Shown piece by piece: positions 1 through 12,074 of a DNA stretch of 64,000 nucleotides. The position numbers and the translations under genes are program-made. The stretch lies in the NCBI RefSeq assembly GCF_000276665.1, contig NW_004955484.1, forward strand, positions 5,262,181 through 5,326,180, given 5' to 3'. How positions within the stretch are numbered: the stretch's first letter is position 1; each line of letters opens with the position of its first letter. The notes under the pieces are model-generated. The model ran no database searches, was not told the DNA's origin, and saw only the letters and a list, made by a program, of their open reading frames with translations. Source of the stretch: Chinchilla lanigera. Its lineage: Eukaryota > Chordata > Mammalia > Rodentia > Chinchillidae.

Positions 1-3000
1 AAAATAATTTCTCAGGCAAAAAAAAAAAAAAAATGATGATCAAAATGAACGACATACCCAGAAAATCTAGAGTAGACACAGATGAAAGAACAGAGGAATT
101 TAGGGAAACAATGGAAACCATCAATGGCCTAACATAGGAAAGAAATAGAAGTCATAAAACAGGGTTCAGATAGACATCCAGGAAATTAAAAATTCCACTG
201 AAAGTACATGCAATGGATTGAACACAGATGAAGACAGAATATCAGATTTGGAAGACAGGATTGCAGTTAGTGACCATGAAAAAGAAAGATAAATAATTTG
301 ACATACAAATAAGTGAGGCATATAGAACTCAAATAGTCATGATCAAAATACACCAAGGCATATAATAATCAAGATTTCAGAAATTCAACATGAGAACAGA
401 GTATTAAAAGCTGTTAAAGGAAAAAAAAAAAAACCTATAAAGGAAAACCCATTAGAATCACAGCAGACTTCTCAACACAAACCCTCAAGTCAATATGCTG
501 CATAAAAGAAACACACTTAACTCAAAAACAAATTCATAGACTAAAAGCCAAAGGATGGAAAACAATACTCCATCTGACAGGAACCAAGAAAAAGCAGGGG
601 TACCTATTCCATGTGCAGAAAATGTGAATTTCAAGCCAAGACTGATCAAAAGAAACAAAGAAGGTCACTACATACTTGCTAAGGGAAAACTCCAAGAAGA
701 GATAATGTTCATAAATATATATGCACCAAATCCTAGTACACACAAATACATAAAAAATATTAACAAACATGAAGAATCCAATAAGCATAACACAACATTA
801 ATAGGGGACCTCGATACCCACTGTTACAAATAAGCAGATCAACTAGACCAAAAAAAAAAAATCAACCAAGAAATATAACTAAACCAAACCTGTGAATAAA
901 TGAACTCAGTAGATATCTACACAGTCCCACCCCACAGCATCAGAATACACATTCTTTTCAGCTGCACATGGGACAGTTTCCAAAATAAACCACATACTAG
1001 CCCATGGAACATGCTTAAATAAACACAAAGGTATTAAAATTATCTCATGCATATTACCGGACCACAGTGCAATCAAAATGGAAATCAACAGCAAAAGAAG
1101 CCATGAAAAATACATTAACACCTAGAAACTAAATAACGCCCTCCTAAACAACCAATGGGTCACAGGTGAAATTAAGATATTAAACATAATCTACAATTAA
1201 ATGATAGTGCTGATCCAATATACTGAAATTTATGGGACACAATGAAAATAGTCCTAAGAGGAAAATTTATAGCAGTGAATTCTCACACCAGGGAAACAGA
1301 ACAAGCTCAAATAACCTAACGTTGAACCTCAAACCTCCAGAAAAAGAACAAATCAAACCCAAAGCTCACATGAGAGAGGAAATTATAAAGAGCAGAAATT
1401 AATGTAATCAAAACTAAGAAAACAGTAAAAAGAATCAATGAATTGAAGAGCTGGTTCTTTGAAATACTAAATAAAATTGACAAATCTTTAGCCAACCTTA
1501 TCAAAAAGAGGAAATAAAAGACTCAGATCTATGCAGTTAGGAATGAAAAGAGTGAAATCACAACAGATACTGCAGAAATCCAGATCATCAATACCAGTTT
1601 GAGAACCTGTATTGTAATAAGATGGAAAACAGAAGAAATGGACAGATTCCCAGATGCATATGAATTACCTGAAAATGTAATTAAAAACTTACCAACAAAG
1701 AAAAGCCCAGGTCTTAATGGCTCACTGCTGAATTCTACAATAAATTTAGAGAAGATATAATGCCATTACTGATGAAACTTTCTAATAAAATTGAAAGGGA
1801 AACATTATTCCCAAAGTTACTCCTGGAACTAAGTATTACCCTGATACCAAAACCAAAGAAGGACCCAACCAAAAAAGTGAAACTACAGGCCAATTCTCCT
1901 AATGGAAATAGATGCAAAAATCCTCAATAATACCCTGGAAAACAGAATGCAGCAAATCATCAAGATTATTCACTATGACCAAATAGGATTCATCCCAGGA
2001 ATTCAGGGATTGTTCAACATATGCAAATCAATAAATGTAATACACCATATCAACAGGGCCAAAGACAAAAATCATATGATCATCTCAAGATGCAGAAAAA
2101 GCATTTGACAAGCCCAACAAACATTCATGATAAAAACCATACAGAAAACTGGAAAAGATGGTTTTTATCTTAATTAATAGTTATCTTAATTAATGGTTTT
2201 TATCTTAATCTGATCTATGACAAACCAACCACCAACATCATACTAAATGGTCAAAAACTGAAAACTTTCACTATGAAATCAAGAATAAGACAAGTATGTG
2301 TACTATCACCACCACAGTTCTGGAAACACTAGCCAGAGAAATTAGAGAAGAGAAAGAAATAAAAGAAATCAGGATAAGGAAGGAAGAAGTTAAATTATCA
2401 TTATTTGTAAATGACATAGTACTCTACATAGAAGATCCCAAAAACTCCACCAAAAGCTTCTAGATGCAGCAACCAAATTCAGTAGCCTAGCTAAATACAA
2501 AGTCAACACTCAAAAATCAATAGCATACCTGTACATAAACAACAAACACACAGAAAATTTAGGGAAACAAGCACCTTTACAATAGCACTGAAAAAAATGA
2601 AATATTTAGGAATCAATATAACAAAGGAAGTAAAAAATATCTCCATTTAAAATTACAGTATGCTGAAAAAGAAGATCAAACAGGATTTCAAAAAATAAAG
2701 ATATTCCTTGCTCATGAGTAGGAAGAACCCACATATTAAAAATGGCCATACACCTAAAATTGCTATACAGATTTAATGTAATCCCAATCAAAATACCATT
2801 AGCATACTGCACAGAACTAGAGAAAACATTCCTAAAATTCATTTAGAAACAGAAGAAACCTAGAACAACAAAAACTATTCTAGGTAACAAAGGCAGGACA
2901 GGGGGCATAGTAATCCCTGATTTGAAACTACACTACAAAGCCACTGTGACAAAAACAGTATGGTACCACCAAAAACAAAACAAAACAAAACAAAACAAAA

Positions 3001-3625
3001 CAAAACAAAACAGATCTGAGAAAGAGTAAATAGAGTCAAAGTTTATAACAGGTATTGCAAAATAGGAAAAACCTGTTCAAAAGAAAGTGGAACCTGGGAA
3101 AGGTGAAGAGGAAAAGAAGGAAGGGAAAAGAAAGAAAAAGAATAAAAGAAGTATAAAGTAGAAACAAAGCTTTGTAAATGAGGAGGGGGGAGGATGGGTT
3201 GAAGGGAGGGGAGGGGTTTGGAAAAAAAAGAGGAACCAGGATATGGCATGTATAGGTACAAATTTCCTATTATGAATGTGATCATTATCTAAATCTAAAG
3301 TACCAATAAACTGAATTAAAAGAAAGAAATACTGAAGGGAAAGAGAAAAGAAAGAAGGGAAAATTATGTATATATGTATATATAGGATAGCTAACATGGT
3401 TCTACTACTGACTTCTATCACTTTACTCAAAGGAACAGTTAATGATTAATTATCTGATCAGTCTTGCATGTCTGTATTTCTTTTCCTGAGAAACCACTCT
3501 GAAGATATCAATATGTAATACAACAACCACTGTTAATTTCCTACCACTCTGTCTGTAATTCAGTATTGTTTGTACTGTTCTTATGCTATTTTGTAAATGG
3601 ATGACTGTTAATATGTTTTTGTTCT
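1..3625 (+). mobile_element. LINE-1 element, defective (L1 copy 1)
   Basis: Reads in order through an L1: an ORF1 remnant (about 60-440), ORF2 endonuclease (about 510-1100), linker, reverse transcriptase (about 1600-2700) and a purine-rich 3' UTR (about 3030-3625). The peptide at 555-833 and the minus-strand shadows over this span are fragments of it. The RT active-site region near 2398 reads LFVNDIVLY, so the expected F-x-D-D pair is damaged, and frames are broken by many stops and indels. Relative to the L1 at 22.7-28.7 kb it lacks about 405 bases between the ORF1 middle and ORF2 start (junction at 493/494). An AAAAC microsatellite sits at 2978-3011. The 5' end lies outside the window. No clear poly(A) tail remains. 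Confidence 0.93.
2975..3011. repeat. (AAAAC)n microsatellite
   Basis: About seven tandem AAAAC units at the ORF2/3' UTR border of the first L1 copy. Confidence 0.9.
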
Positions 3626-3696
3626 AATCTATATAATCCCTAATACATCAGCTGAGCAAATTTGTACCATGCAAGATTAATATATAAAAGTCATCT

Positions 3697-3855
3697 GTAA
3701 ATTGGGCGTGGTTGCACACATCCATAATCCTATCACTCAGGAGGCTGAGGCAAGAGGATGTCCACAAGTTCAAGGCCAGCCTTGGCTACACAGTGAGTTC
3801 AAGGACAGCCTGAATTGTATAAAGACCCTGTAGCAAAAAACAAACAAACCAAAAA
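3697..3855 (+). mobile_element. B1 SINE
   Basis: 7SL-derived rodent SINE: begins TTGGGCGTGGTTGCACACA, has the block AGGCTGAGGCAAGAGGAT and the duplicated internal segment (AAGTTCAAGGCCAGCC followed by GAGTTCAAGGACAGCC), and ends in an A-rich tail. Confidence 0.9.
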
Positions 3856-4076
3856 AATTCATCTGTAATTCTTAAAACTTGAAATGAATACTCCAATGAC
3901 AACATTAATAAAAAGATTCCATTTACAATATCACCAAAAATAATGTTTTGTAGTAAACTTAAAATTTATACAACAAAAAGTGTTATAAAATTTATACAAC
4001 AGTGTTATAAAACACTGTTGAAATAAAGAAGAACTGAAAGGAAAGATATTCCTTATTTATTTATTTATTTACTTAT
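3856..4076. other. short AT-rich spacer
   Basis: No gene or recognisable repeat. It holds a local duplication around 3960-4020 (repeats of TTTATACAAC and GTGTTATAAAA) and a TTTA-rich tract at 4052-4076. Confidence 0.5.
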
Positions 4077-4260
4077 TGTGTGGTACTGAGGTTTCAAATG
4101 AGGCCTTCACACTGAGCTACATCCCAAGCCCCTCCTCTTTTTTCTGTTCTGAGACAGCATTTCAGCAAATTCCTCATGCTGGCCTCAAACTTGGAATCCT
4201 TCTGCCTCAGCTCCCTGAGTTGTTGGGATTACAAGCATGTACTACTACTCGACCCAACCT
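4077..4260 (-). mobile_element. B1-ID dimeric SINE
   Basis: Read on the minus strand, a B1-like left half (complement of TGTTGGGATTACAAGCATG) is followed by a tRNA/ID-like right half (complement of CACTGAGCTACATCCCAAGC). The open frame on the plus strand here (4076-4507) is an accident of this SINE and the adjoining LTR. Confidence 0.75.
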
Positions 4261-4340
4261 GGAATTTGTAAAAATTAATTTTTTAAATGTTTCTAAAAAT
4301 ACTATCAAGAAAGAAAAAAGGCAACCTCATAGAAGTAGGG

Positions 4341-4733
4341 TGTCTTCAGAGACTTTCTGCTTGCTCAGACACAATGCCCAATACCCAAAACTTAAAGAAA
4401 GAAATGTTTATTTGGTGTCACAGTTTGTAGAAAGCTCAGTCCATAGTTGGCTGGCTCTAAGGCAGCCAAGGCATGGAAGAGGAGTCTTGTTTATGGCGTA
4501 TTGGTAGGAAGCAGAGAAGATCAAGGGAGGAGGGAGGGAGATAAACCCTTCCAGACCATGCCCCCCAGTGAGCTGCCTCCTCTGACCAGGTTCCACCTCC
4601 CAACATCACATTTAGCTATGAACTATGTACTAACCCACTGATAAGTTCACACCCCCATGATCCAATCATATCCCCAAAACACCGCCTATGAGCACATGGG
4701 GCTTAAGGGTACATCTTGAAATAAACCATAACA
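4341..4733 (-). mobile_element. solo LTR, ERVL-MaLR-like
   Basis: Starts TGTCTTCAG and ends ACCATAACA on the plus strand, the reverse complement of an LTR of TGTTATGG...AAGACA type. It aligns along its length with the LTRs at 21.5 and 25.3 kb (GTTTATTTGGTGTCACAG, CATGATCCAATCA, AACCATAACA). No matching target-site duplication was seen. There is no internal coding region. Confidence 0.7.
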
Positions 4734-5672
4734 CAGAGGAAATATTTGCAAATTGCTTATCTGATGAGAAACTTCTATCTAAGATATACTACATAAAGAA
4801 CTTTTACAACTCAACAATATAGATGAACTTTTACAGTGCAATTTAAATAGACATTTCTTCAAAGAACATACAAGATGTCCAAAATGTACATAAAAAGATG
4901 CTCAAAATGCTTAGTCATAAGTGAAAGAAAAATGAAGTCCACCATGGTATGTATTACTTCACACCCATTAGAATGGCCAGTATATTAACTTGAAAACAAA
5001 TCAGAAAATAAGCATCGCCAAGATGAAGAGTAACTGGAACACATACACTCTGTTGGTGTGAATTTAAAATGGCGCAGCTGGTTGGAAAAAAAAGTCTGAC
5101 ATTCCTCAAAGTGCTAAACACAGCAGCTATATAATAACCCAGAAATTCTACTCCTAGGTACATACCCGCAAAATAATGAAGCATGTCTACACAAGAACTT
5201 TTTAATGAACTTTCATAGCATTATTATTCATATTAGCCAAAAAGTAGAAACTTATTCAAATGTCTAGCAACTGATATGGATAAATAAAAATGTGCTATGT
5301 AAAATATAGCACATGAAATATATAGCCATTAAAAGGAAGTATGAATATATTTTACAACATAGACAAATCTTGAAAATCATGTAAATGAAAGAAGCCAGTC
5401 ACAAAAGACTATTGTTTGATTCTATTTATATGAAAATATTCAGAGTAAAGAAATCTATAGAAACAGAAAGTAGATGAGTAGTTGCCTAAAGGTGAGGTGG
5501 TACAGTAAGACGAGGAGTAACTGCTGAAGGAGCTGGTGGTTCTTTTGGGATGATAAAAGTATTCTAAAATTAACTGTACAGAGAACTCTGTGAATACACT
5601 AAAAACCAGCAAACCATGCACTTTAAATTGGTATGTTATATAGCATATTATATCCCAATAAAAACATTAAAA
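4734..5672 (+). mobile_element. ancient L1 (L1M-type) 3' end
   Basis: Carries the characteristic ORF2 C-terminal and 3' UTR phrases of old mammalian L1s: TTAAATAGACATTTCTTC, CACACCCATTAGAATGGC, GAAAGAAGCCAGTCACAAA and the terminal TATATCCCAATAAAAAC. No frame is open. Confidence 0.85.
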
Positions 5673-6609
5673 TAACAATATCGGTAACAAGGAGGTGAGG
5701 CAAGAGGCAGGTCCAGTACACCAGGGGAAGAATCTGCTATGCTCAAGAGTTAAATTTCTAAAGAAGTGGAGAGCCACTGAAAGATTTAAACCTGTGAAGT
5801 CATGATCATACCATAACAAAAAAGTTACTACCATATCAGTATGCATAACAGATGAAGGGGAAATTATGCAAATAGAGAAAGGAAAGCTATTAGGAGATTG
5901 TGCAGTAATCCAAGAATGCTTGAACTAAAACAGTAGCAGGTGTTGATGGAAAGATGTGATGGAACTGCTATGAAGCAGTCTTGAGCAGGACTTAAATTAA
6001 CCAACTGACTTTCCACACTTACTTCTGAGTTTGTCCAAGGCATAGATTCCTTGTCTGGAGATGGGTGGTGGATTCATAGTAAGTGAACCTCTGTGAGTCA
6101 CTAATCCCTACTAAGGCTTGTAATGGCAGATGAAGCTGGAAAGCCTCAAATGATAAGACAAGATCATAGCCAAGGACAACTGGATCTGATCTCAACTAGA
6201 TAAAAACTATAGCCCCAGACCTCTCACTCCTGGCTGGATTAAATTAATACCTTACTTGGAGAAGTTCTTGAGTGTTTCTGCTCTTCTTGAGTATGCCCCT
6301 CCCTTCTTTTGATAACTAAATAAATACGGTTCACCTAGAGAAGGTTGTGGTTTTGGCGCTGAGAAAATCTCAAATTCTGTGAGAGGGCTTTGATCCTCTT
6401 GGAGCCCTGAAATCATTCCATTTGCCTCTTTTTATTTAGCCTTTGCCATACATTTGTTTGGGAGACTGCACACCTCATCAGCTTGCAGTAACTAAGGGAT
6501 ATTATTAATCCAATAAAGATGGGACAAATTAGGCAGATATCAAGAGTCTAACTAATGAGGCAGCAAATAATGAAGGAGAAAGGGAAATGGAAAGTCACAG
6601 CATGGTCCT
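5673..6609. other. unique sequence, nothing recognised
   Basis: No open frame of note, no RNA gene, and no repeat I can name. Confidence 0.4.
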
Positions 6610-6900
6610 ACTTCTGAGGACTGTACTTGGTACAACTTTCTCCAAGAAACCATTCTTGAATCCATGATTGAGTTCAGTGTCCTTCTTTGTGTTACAAATG
6701 AACCAGGTACATAACTCTATCATTGTATTTACTACATTGTGATGAAAATTACTGTAGCTTTTTTATTTACATCTGTCTCTTCCTTCAGCCTCTGTGATTG
6801 AGAACAGGGACCTTATTTTACAATATCTTTGTAAATCTGTACCCCAGAACTTAGTGCCTGGCAAAAAGGGTGCCACTGATCAAGACAGATACAATAAAGG
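6610..6900 (+). mobile_element. L2 LINE 3' end fragment
   Basis: Contains the weakened L2 tail phrases GAGAACAGGGACCTTATT and CTTAGTGCCTGGC, preceded by compatible 3' UTR sequence. Old and diverged. Confidence 0.6.
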
Positions 6901-7468
6901 AAATAGATCTAGTATGAGGAACGAATAGTTTGAGGAAAGATAATAATGTCAATTTTTCAAATATACCAATGACACATCCAAATACAACCATCAGGTAGAA
7001 AGTCAGTTTTAGAAAGTTGGAGATTTAACAGCACAGAAGAAACAGGCAGCAGCTAGAACCTTGTGTATAAGGACCACATTGCTCACAGAAACAACATAGA
7101 AGTAAAGCCAAATAAGACCGAATCCTGGAAAACTCCCACATACAAGGGATAGGCAGAGTAACTGAAATTCATGAAAGGAGTCTCAAGAGGGATTATAGAG
7201 AAAGAAGGAAAAAATCAGAGACAGTGCATCAAAGAAGAAAATTCAAAAAGGGCAAAAAGGTATTTTTTGGGTTTGACAAAAGTTACTGATGATTTTAACA
7301 AAAGTTTGAGGGAGCAATGGGTGGTGTCTAAGTTACAATGGACGAAGAGCAAATGACACATGAAGTGGAAATAGTGAGAAGATGTAAGTATGACCATGAG
7401 GTGAAAGGGTGGCACAGGATAAGGGGTAAACTTGGTATTATTTTATTTTTTTAAATTGAGAGGCCTCT
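6901..7468. other. unique sequence, nothing recognised
   Basis: Purine-rich. A 61-codon plus-strand frame at 7171-7356 is low-complexity (K/R/E-rich) and shows no sign of being a gene. Confidence 0.4.
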
Positions 7469-7514
7469 GGGGCTGGGGATTTAGCTCAGCGGCAAAAGCG
7501 GCTGCCTGGCAAGC
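7469..7514 (+). mobile_element. ID SINE, 5' part, cut by assembly gap
   Basis: GGGGCTGGGGATTTAGCTCA followed by GCGGCAAAAGCGGCTGCC, i.e. the tRNA-Ala-like head with an intact A box. It runs straight into the N run. Confidence 0.93.
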
Positions 7515-8199
7515 NNNNNNNNNNNNNNNNNNNNNNNNNNNNNNNNNNNNNNNNNNNNNNNNNNNNNNNNNNNNNNNNNNNNNNNNNNNNNNNNNNNNNN
7601 NNNNNNNNNNNNNNNNNNNNNNNNNNNNNNNNNNNNNNNNNNNNNNNNNNNNNNNNNNNNNNNNNNNNNNNNNNNNNNNNNNNNNNNNNNNNNNNNNNNN
7701 NNNNNNNNNNNNNNNNNNNNNNNNNNNNNNNNNNNNNNNNNNNNNNNNNNNNNNNNNNNNNNNNNNNNNNNNNNNNNNNNNNNNNNNNNNNNNNNNNNNN
7801 NNNNNNNNNNNNNNNNNNNNNNNNNNNNNNNNNNNNNNNNNNNNNNNNNNNNNNNNNNNNNNNNNNNNNNNNNNNNNNNNNNNNNNNNNNNNNNNNNNNN
7901 NNNNNNNNNNNNNNNNNNNNNNNNNNNNNNNNNNNNNNNNNNNNNNNNNNNNNNNNNNNNNNNNNNNNNNNNNNNNNNNNNNNNNNNNNNNNNNNNNNNN
8001 NNNNNNNNNNNNNNNNNNNNNNNNNNNNNNNNNNNNNNNNNNNNNNNNNNNNNNNNNNNNNNNNNNNNNNNNNNNNNNNNNNNNNNNNNNNNNNNNNNNN
8101 NNNNNNNNNNNNNNNNNNNNNNNNNNNNNNNNNNNNNNNNNNNNNNNNNNNNNNNNNNNNNNNNNNNNNNNNNNNNNNNNNNNNNNNNNNNNNNNNNNN
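7515..8199. other. assembly gap (685 N)
   Basis: Undetermined bases. ID SINE sequence lies on both edges, so the gap starts in one ID copy and ends in another (or in the same one). The long frames of X residues across it are meaningless. Confidence 1.
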
Positions 8200-8291
8200 A
8201 GCGGCAAAAGCGCCTGCCTGGTAAGCGCAAGGTCGTGAGTTCGGTTCCCGGTACCGGAGAAAAACCAAAAAAAAAAAAAAAAAAAAAAAAA
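8200..8291 (+). mobile_element. ID SINE, 3' part, near-consensus
   Basis: Starts inside the A box (AGCGGCAAAAGCGCCTGCC), has an intact B box (GAGTTCGGTTCCCGG), the unit end GGTACCGGAG and a pure A tail of about 23 bases. Little divergence suggests a recent insertion. Confidence 0.95.
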
Positions 8292-9151
8292 CCTCATTCA
8301 GCTACACATTTCGGATTTATTTACCTGTTTCTAAGTTATACCTTAATATAAATGTTAATTTTTTAAAAAAGAATGCAACTATATATATGTCTCATTTCAA
8401 GTATCAAGCTTGCACCCCCAAACCTTAAGGCAAAAAATGCCCCTGGAACAACTTCTATTTTAAAAACAGATGAAAAATTTAAAATGAAAGCAAATAAACA
8501 CAACTTGAGAAAAAGACCCTCTCTCCCTTCAAATGTGTATTTTTTTTTTCTAAAGCAAATTACAGGCCACCAAGTATAGTTGGACTTGGATATCAAGCAC
8601 TAGTTCCCACATGAAAATTGTTATTGTTGGCTTCAGCACTTTAATCTAAAGAGAACACAAATTCTGCTTGTGTTTGAATAACCCTTGCCAACAAATTGAT
8701 CCATAGCAGCAGGGTTACGGGGAGTAGTTTCCAAGACTGAAGGGAAACATAAAGGGGAAAAAACTCAGAAAATGTATTTCCTCCTACATCAAATCCTGGG
8801 TAGACTCCTTGAAAAAGAAAAAAAAAAAGAAAGACTTCAACTTTTCGCTTCCCTCTTTTTCCGAAAGCAGTCCAAAAGGGCATTAGAGAACATCTGCAAT
8901 CTACATAGACTGCAGCAATGCCAAAGAAATCCAAGATTCCACAGCTGTTAACCCAAGGGACAACTTGAACCAGGCAATCTCTAAATAAGGTCTGAAAGTC
9001 AGATGCTTTGCAAGAGGGCAGCAAACTTCCAAACCAGTAGTATGGAGTGGGCATTAGCAATGCTACTGTCTGCCCTTCTAGAAAGTTACCTCTTGCCAAT
9101 TAAGATGTATTAAGATGTATTAATAATTCTTTTGCCAATTAAGAAGTATAT
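8292..9151. other. unique sequence with an unexplained open frame
   Basis: The minus strand is open for 152 codons (8641-9099). The peptide is hydrophobic, with a run of F from the A-rich tract at 8817-8830, and has no domain I recognise. No splice or promoter context supports it. Could be a 3' UTR or chance. At 9092-9145 CTTGCCAATTAAG recurs beside a doubled ATTAAGATGT. Confidence 0.4.
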
Positions 9152-9308
9152 ACCCAGCCAGCCAGGCATGGAGGCACACACCTGTAATTCCAGCTCTTAG
9201 AAGGCTGAGAAAGGAGGATTGCCACAAGTTTAGGGTCAGACTGGGCTACTTAGTCAGTTTAAGACTGTCCTGAAGTACATAGCAAGATTCTGGCTCAAAA
9301 AAAAAAAA
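9152..9308 (+). mobile_element. B1 SINE
   Basis: CCAGGCATGGAGGCACACAC head, duplicated AGTTTAGGGTCAGACTGGG / CAGTTTAAGACTGTCCTGAA block, and an A12 tail. Confidence 0.9.
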
Positions 9309-9500
9309 TGTACCCAGCCAGGTACAGTGGTGCAAGCCTGTAAATCCTAGCTAGGCAGGATTCTGAAGCAGAGGAATCATGTTTGAAGTCAGCCTGAGCA
9401 CTTGATTGACATTCTATCTCAAAATAAAACCTAAGAAGAGTTAGGAAGGTAGTTAAGTGGGAGAGCTCACATGTGTTCAATTCAATTCTCATTACCACAG
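9309..9500 (+). mobile_element. B1-ID dimeric SINE
   Basis: B1-like left half (CCAGGTACAGTGGTGCAAGC) joined through an A-rich linker to a decayed tRNA-like half with GTTCAATTCAATTCTCATTACC as the B-box area. Directly follows the previous B1. Confidence 0.65.
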
Positions 9501-9521
9501 AGTTATTAGTAATTAATTTTT

Positions 9522-9607
9522 GGCAGGGGGGTGGCACCAGGAATTGAACTCAGGACCTCATGCTTGCCAGGCAGGCACTGCACCACTGAGCTAAATCCCC
9601 AGCCCCC
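9522..9607 (-). mobile_element. ID SINE with target-site duplication
   Basis: Reverse complement of an ID: AATTGAACTCAGGACCTC, GCTTGCCAGGCAGGCAC, GAGCTAAATCCCCAGCC. The 14-base direct repeat AGTAATTAATTTTT flanks it exactly (9508-9521 and 9608-9621), marking L1-mediated insertion. Confidence 0.93.
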
Positions 9608-9822
9608 AGTAATTAATTTTTAAAAATTAAAAAGAAAAAAAAGATATAACAAAACAAGATTTGGCATTTTTCCTGGCTACCACCTTACCATAAATGAAAT
9701 ATACAGAAATATTTTTCTTGTCATTTTAATATTCATCACCTACACAATATACATATTTGCCAACATATCACCAACAAATACAACTGTACAATATCAAAGG
9801 TAAAGAAACTTCGAGAAACTCT

Positions 9823-9928
9823 ACTTTTTTGAGGGGGATGGTATTTGGACAAGGTCTCTACGTAGTTCAGGCAGTCTTCTTGACTCAGCCTCCCAAGTGA
9901 TGAGATTACAGGAATCATGCTTGGTAAA
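9823..9928 (-). mobile_element. B1 SINE fragment
   Basis: Complement of B1: GGACAAGGTCTCTACGTAGT, CTTGACTCAGCCTCCCAAGT, GATTACAGGAATCATGC. Confidence 0.8.
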
Positions 9929-9984
9929 CACCTGTTCTGTGTGACAGGTGGGGATACTCACTATGATACTAATGAAGAATCTCA

Positions 9985-10155
9985 TCAGAAATGCTAATAC
10001 AATAAGATATAGAACTAGATCCCTTGCATTCAAATCCTGCTTCTCCACTTTGTGTTCTGCCTTGGGCAAGTTGCTTTACCTTTATAGACCTTACCTTCCT
10101 CATCTGTAAAACAGAGATATTATTTACTCATACAGTTTTAAGAATTTAATAATCA
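9985..10155 (+). mobile_element. MIR SINE
   Basis: MIR core: TTCAAATCCTGCTTCTCCAC, TTGGGCAAGTTGCTTTACC, CCTCATCTGTAAAACAGAGA. Confidence 0.85.
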
Positions 10156-11510
10156 ATACATAGACATAAATATTACAAATATACTGTATCATAAACCCAT
10201 TAACCTTAATTCCTAAATAAATTCCTACCTTATCAATTTGCAACCCCACCTATTTATTATGACTTGTAAAATTTGCATGGCACCCAGTGCTTATGTGGCT
10301 GGTAACCTGTGAATGACTGATAGTTGGAAAAGCATCTCAAACTGTGGTGTATTGAATTTGCTGGCCTCTTTACCAATGAATAGCTAGCAAATATTAGCGA
10401 CTCCATTGTAAAAGAAGATACATTCAGACACAATTTGAAGGTTAAAGACTCAATATACCAACTCCATTTCCCTTGACTAATAGTACTATTCCACATTTTA
10501 TATATTTTATATATATATATATATTTACTGTAATGACTAACGGCCTATTGTGAAAACTGTCAATATTCTGCAGAAACAGCATCTGGGAGGATTAAGCAGA
10601 ACACTTGGGAATTAAAAGATTCTTAAGAAGGAAACAGAAAGAATATGTTCTAAATTCCTAGAAAAGAGTTTTAGTAATCTTTCATACTTCCCCCTCTTTT
10701 TTGTTAGACTTACATTAAATGGAGTTCTGTCCCTTTAACTGTCAAATGGTTTTCCAACTTAAAAGTAATTTTTCTCCACTGAGGAGTCTTTCAAAAGTTA
10801 TAAATAAAATACCCCAAATATTTTCTTTTTCCCACAGATGAGAACATTAGAACACTGACATTTTAATCTGTTCTGTACATGAGTGAGTTGTGTCAACACA
10901 GTGCTCCCAGCTACAACACGGAAAAAAACAAGTTTAATTAAAGACAGAGAAGAAATTGCATGTGGAGACTAAGCCATTGAGATAACAGTGAAGAACTGTC
11001 ATGTTCAGAGTCAGTTCTCTATGAACAGATCTCTTTGTTATTGTCAGAAGAAAAAAAAAAGACAAAGCAAAGTAAAAGTGTGACACTATAGAGAAAAAGC
11101 ATGGTAGTGTGAAATGTCAATGGTCAAACTAAGAATTTTAAAAACAATATTTATATAGTACTTATTTCCACAGTCCAAACAGTACTCCAAACATCCCTGG
11201 ATATAAATAGAGCCTGTGAACCATATACGTGTTGTAGACTATATATAAGTAAACCACAAAAGGAGAAAAAAAGCCAACATCACATAGTAATGATTTAGCA
11301 ATAGTAAATATTGCTTTTATTAGGTTTATTACAGAATATTGGCTATATTTTCTCTCTCATACTCTAATTTGAGGGGCAAATTACCATTTTCACAAAACTA
11401 TTTTCCAAAATTAAGCACACATCTAACTATATTTGTGCAATAGTTTGCTTGCCTATGCTCTGCCCTTCTCCCAGTATACCCTCTTACCACAGACACAATG
11501 AAAACAAGGC
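10156..11510. other. unique AT-rich sequence
   Basis: No gene. A (TA)n tract sits at about 10498-10525. I see no repeat of certain identity and no RNA gene. Confidence 0.45.
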
Positions 11511-11715
11511 AGAAGTGACCAGGCTTCAACCTCAGGGCTGTCAATTTCCTAACTTAGTACTTCTTGGACAAGTTACTTAAAATATGTGGGATTTATTTTT
11601 CTCATTTGTAAAACAGAGATAATATTAACTAATCAACAGTGTTACTATAAGGCTTCAAAGAGATAATATATGCAAAGTACCTACTTCATTTCTTAGCTCA
11701 CATAAGAGATGCTCC
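11511..11715 (+). mobile_element. MIR SINE
   Basis: GGACAAGTTACTTAAAATAT, CTCATTTGTAAAACAGAGAT and a distal CTTAGCTCACATAAGAG match the MIR layout. Confidence 0.8.
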
Positions 11716-11744
11716 ACAAATAATGTTTTTATTAACTTTATCTT

Positions 11745-11855
11745 TGAGAATGAAGTCTCTAAGCTGTCTAAACTGGTCTTGAACCCATGATCCTCCTGTC
11801 TCAGGGTACTGAATAGCTGAGATGATAGAGAAGAGTCACTATGTTCAGCTTTTTA
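11745..11855 (-). mobile_element. B1 SINE fragment, degraded
   Basis: Complement of B1: CTGGTCTTGAACCCATGATC and CTCCTGTCTCAGGGTACTGA followed by a decayed end. Confidence 0.65.
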
Positions 11856-12035
11856 CTAACCTTTGATTTAAAATACTGACCACTTGCTGACTATGTATTA
11901 TTATACACTATATAGTCAATATTCCTTATGACTACAATTTTTCACTTATATATAACAGTCTATCTCACCTCAAAGGGAATGTTTAGCATTAAGAGTAGTA
12001 TCTATTGGTTTGCTCATCCATATATAATTTGTTTT

Positions 12036-12073
12036 AGCATAGCATAGCACAGCATAGCATAGCATAACATAGC
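12036..12073. repeat. (AGCAT)n microsatellite
   Basis: Seven to eight AGCAT/AGCAC/AACAT pentamers in tandem. Confidence 0.9.
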
Positions 12074-12074
12074 A

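Noticed and set aside
7432..8297. Four long frames of 249-284 codons across 7432-8297
   Set aside because: Almost entirely X residues translated from the N gap; the ends are ID SINE.
8641..9099. 152-codon minus-strand frame
   Set aside because: Longest open frame outside L1, but no recognisable domain, a poly-F stretch from an A run, and no promoter or splice context.
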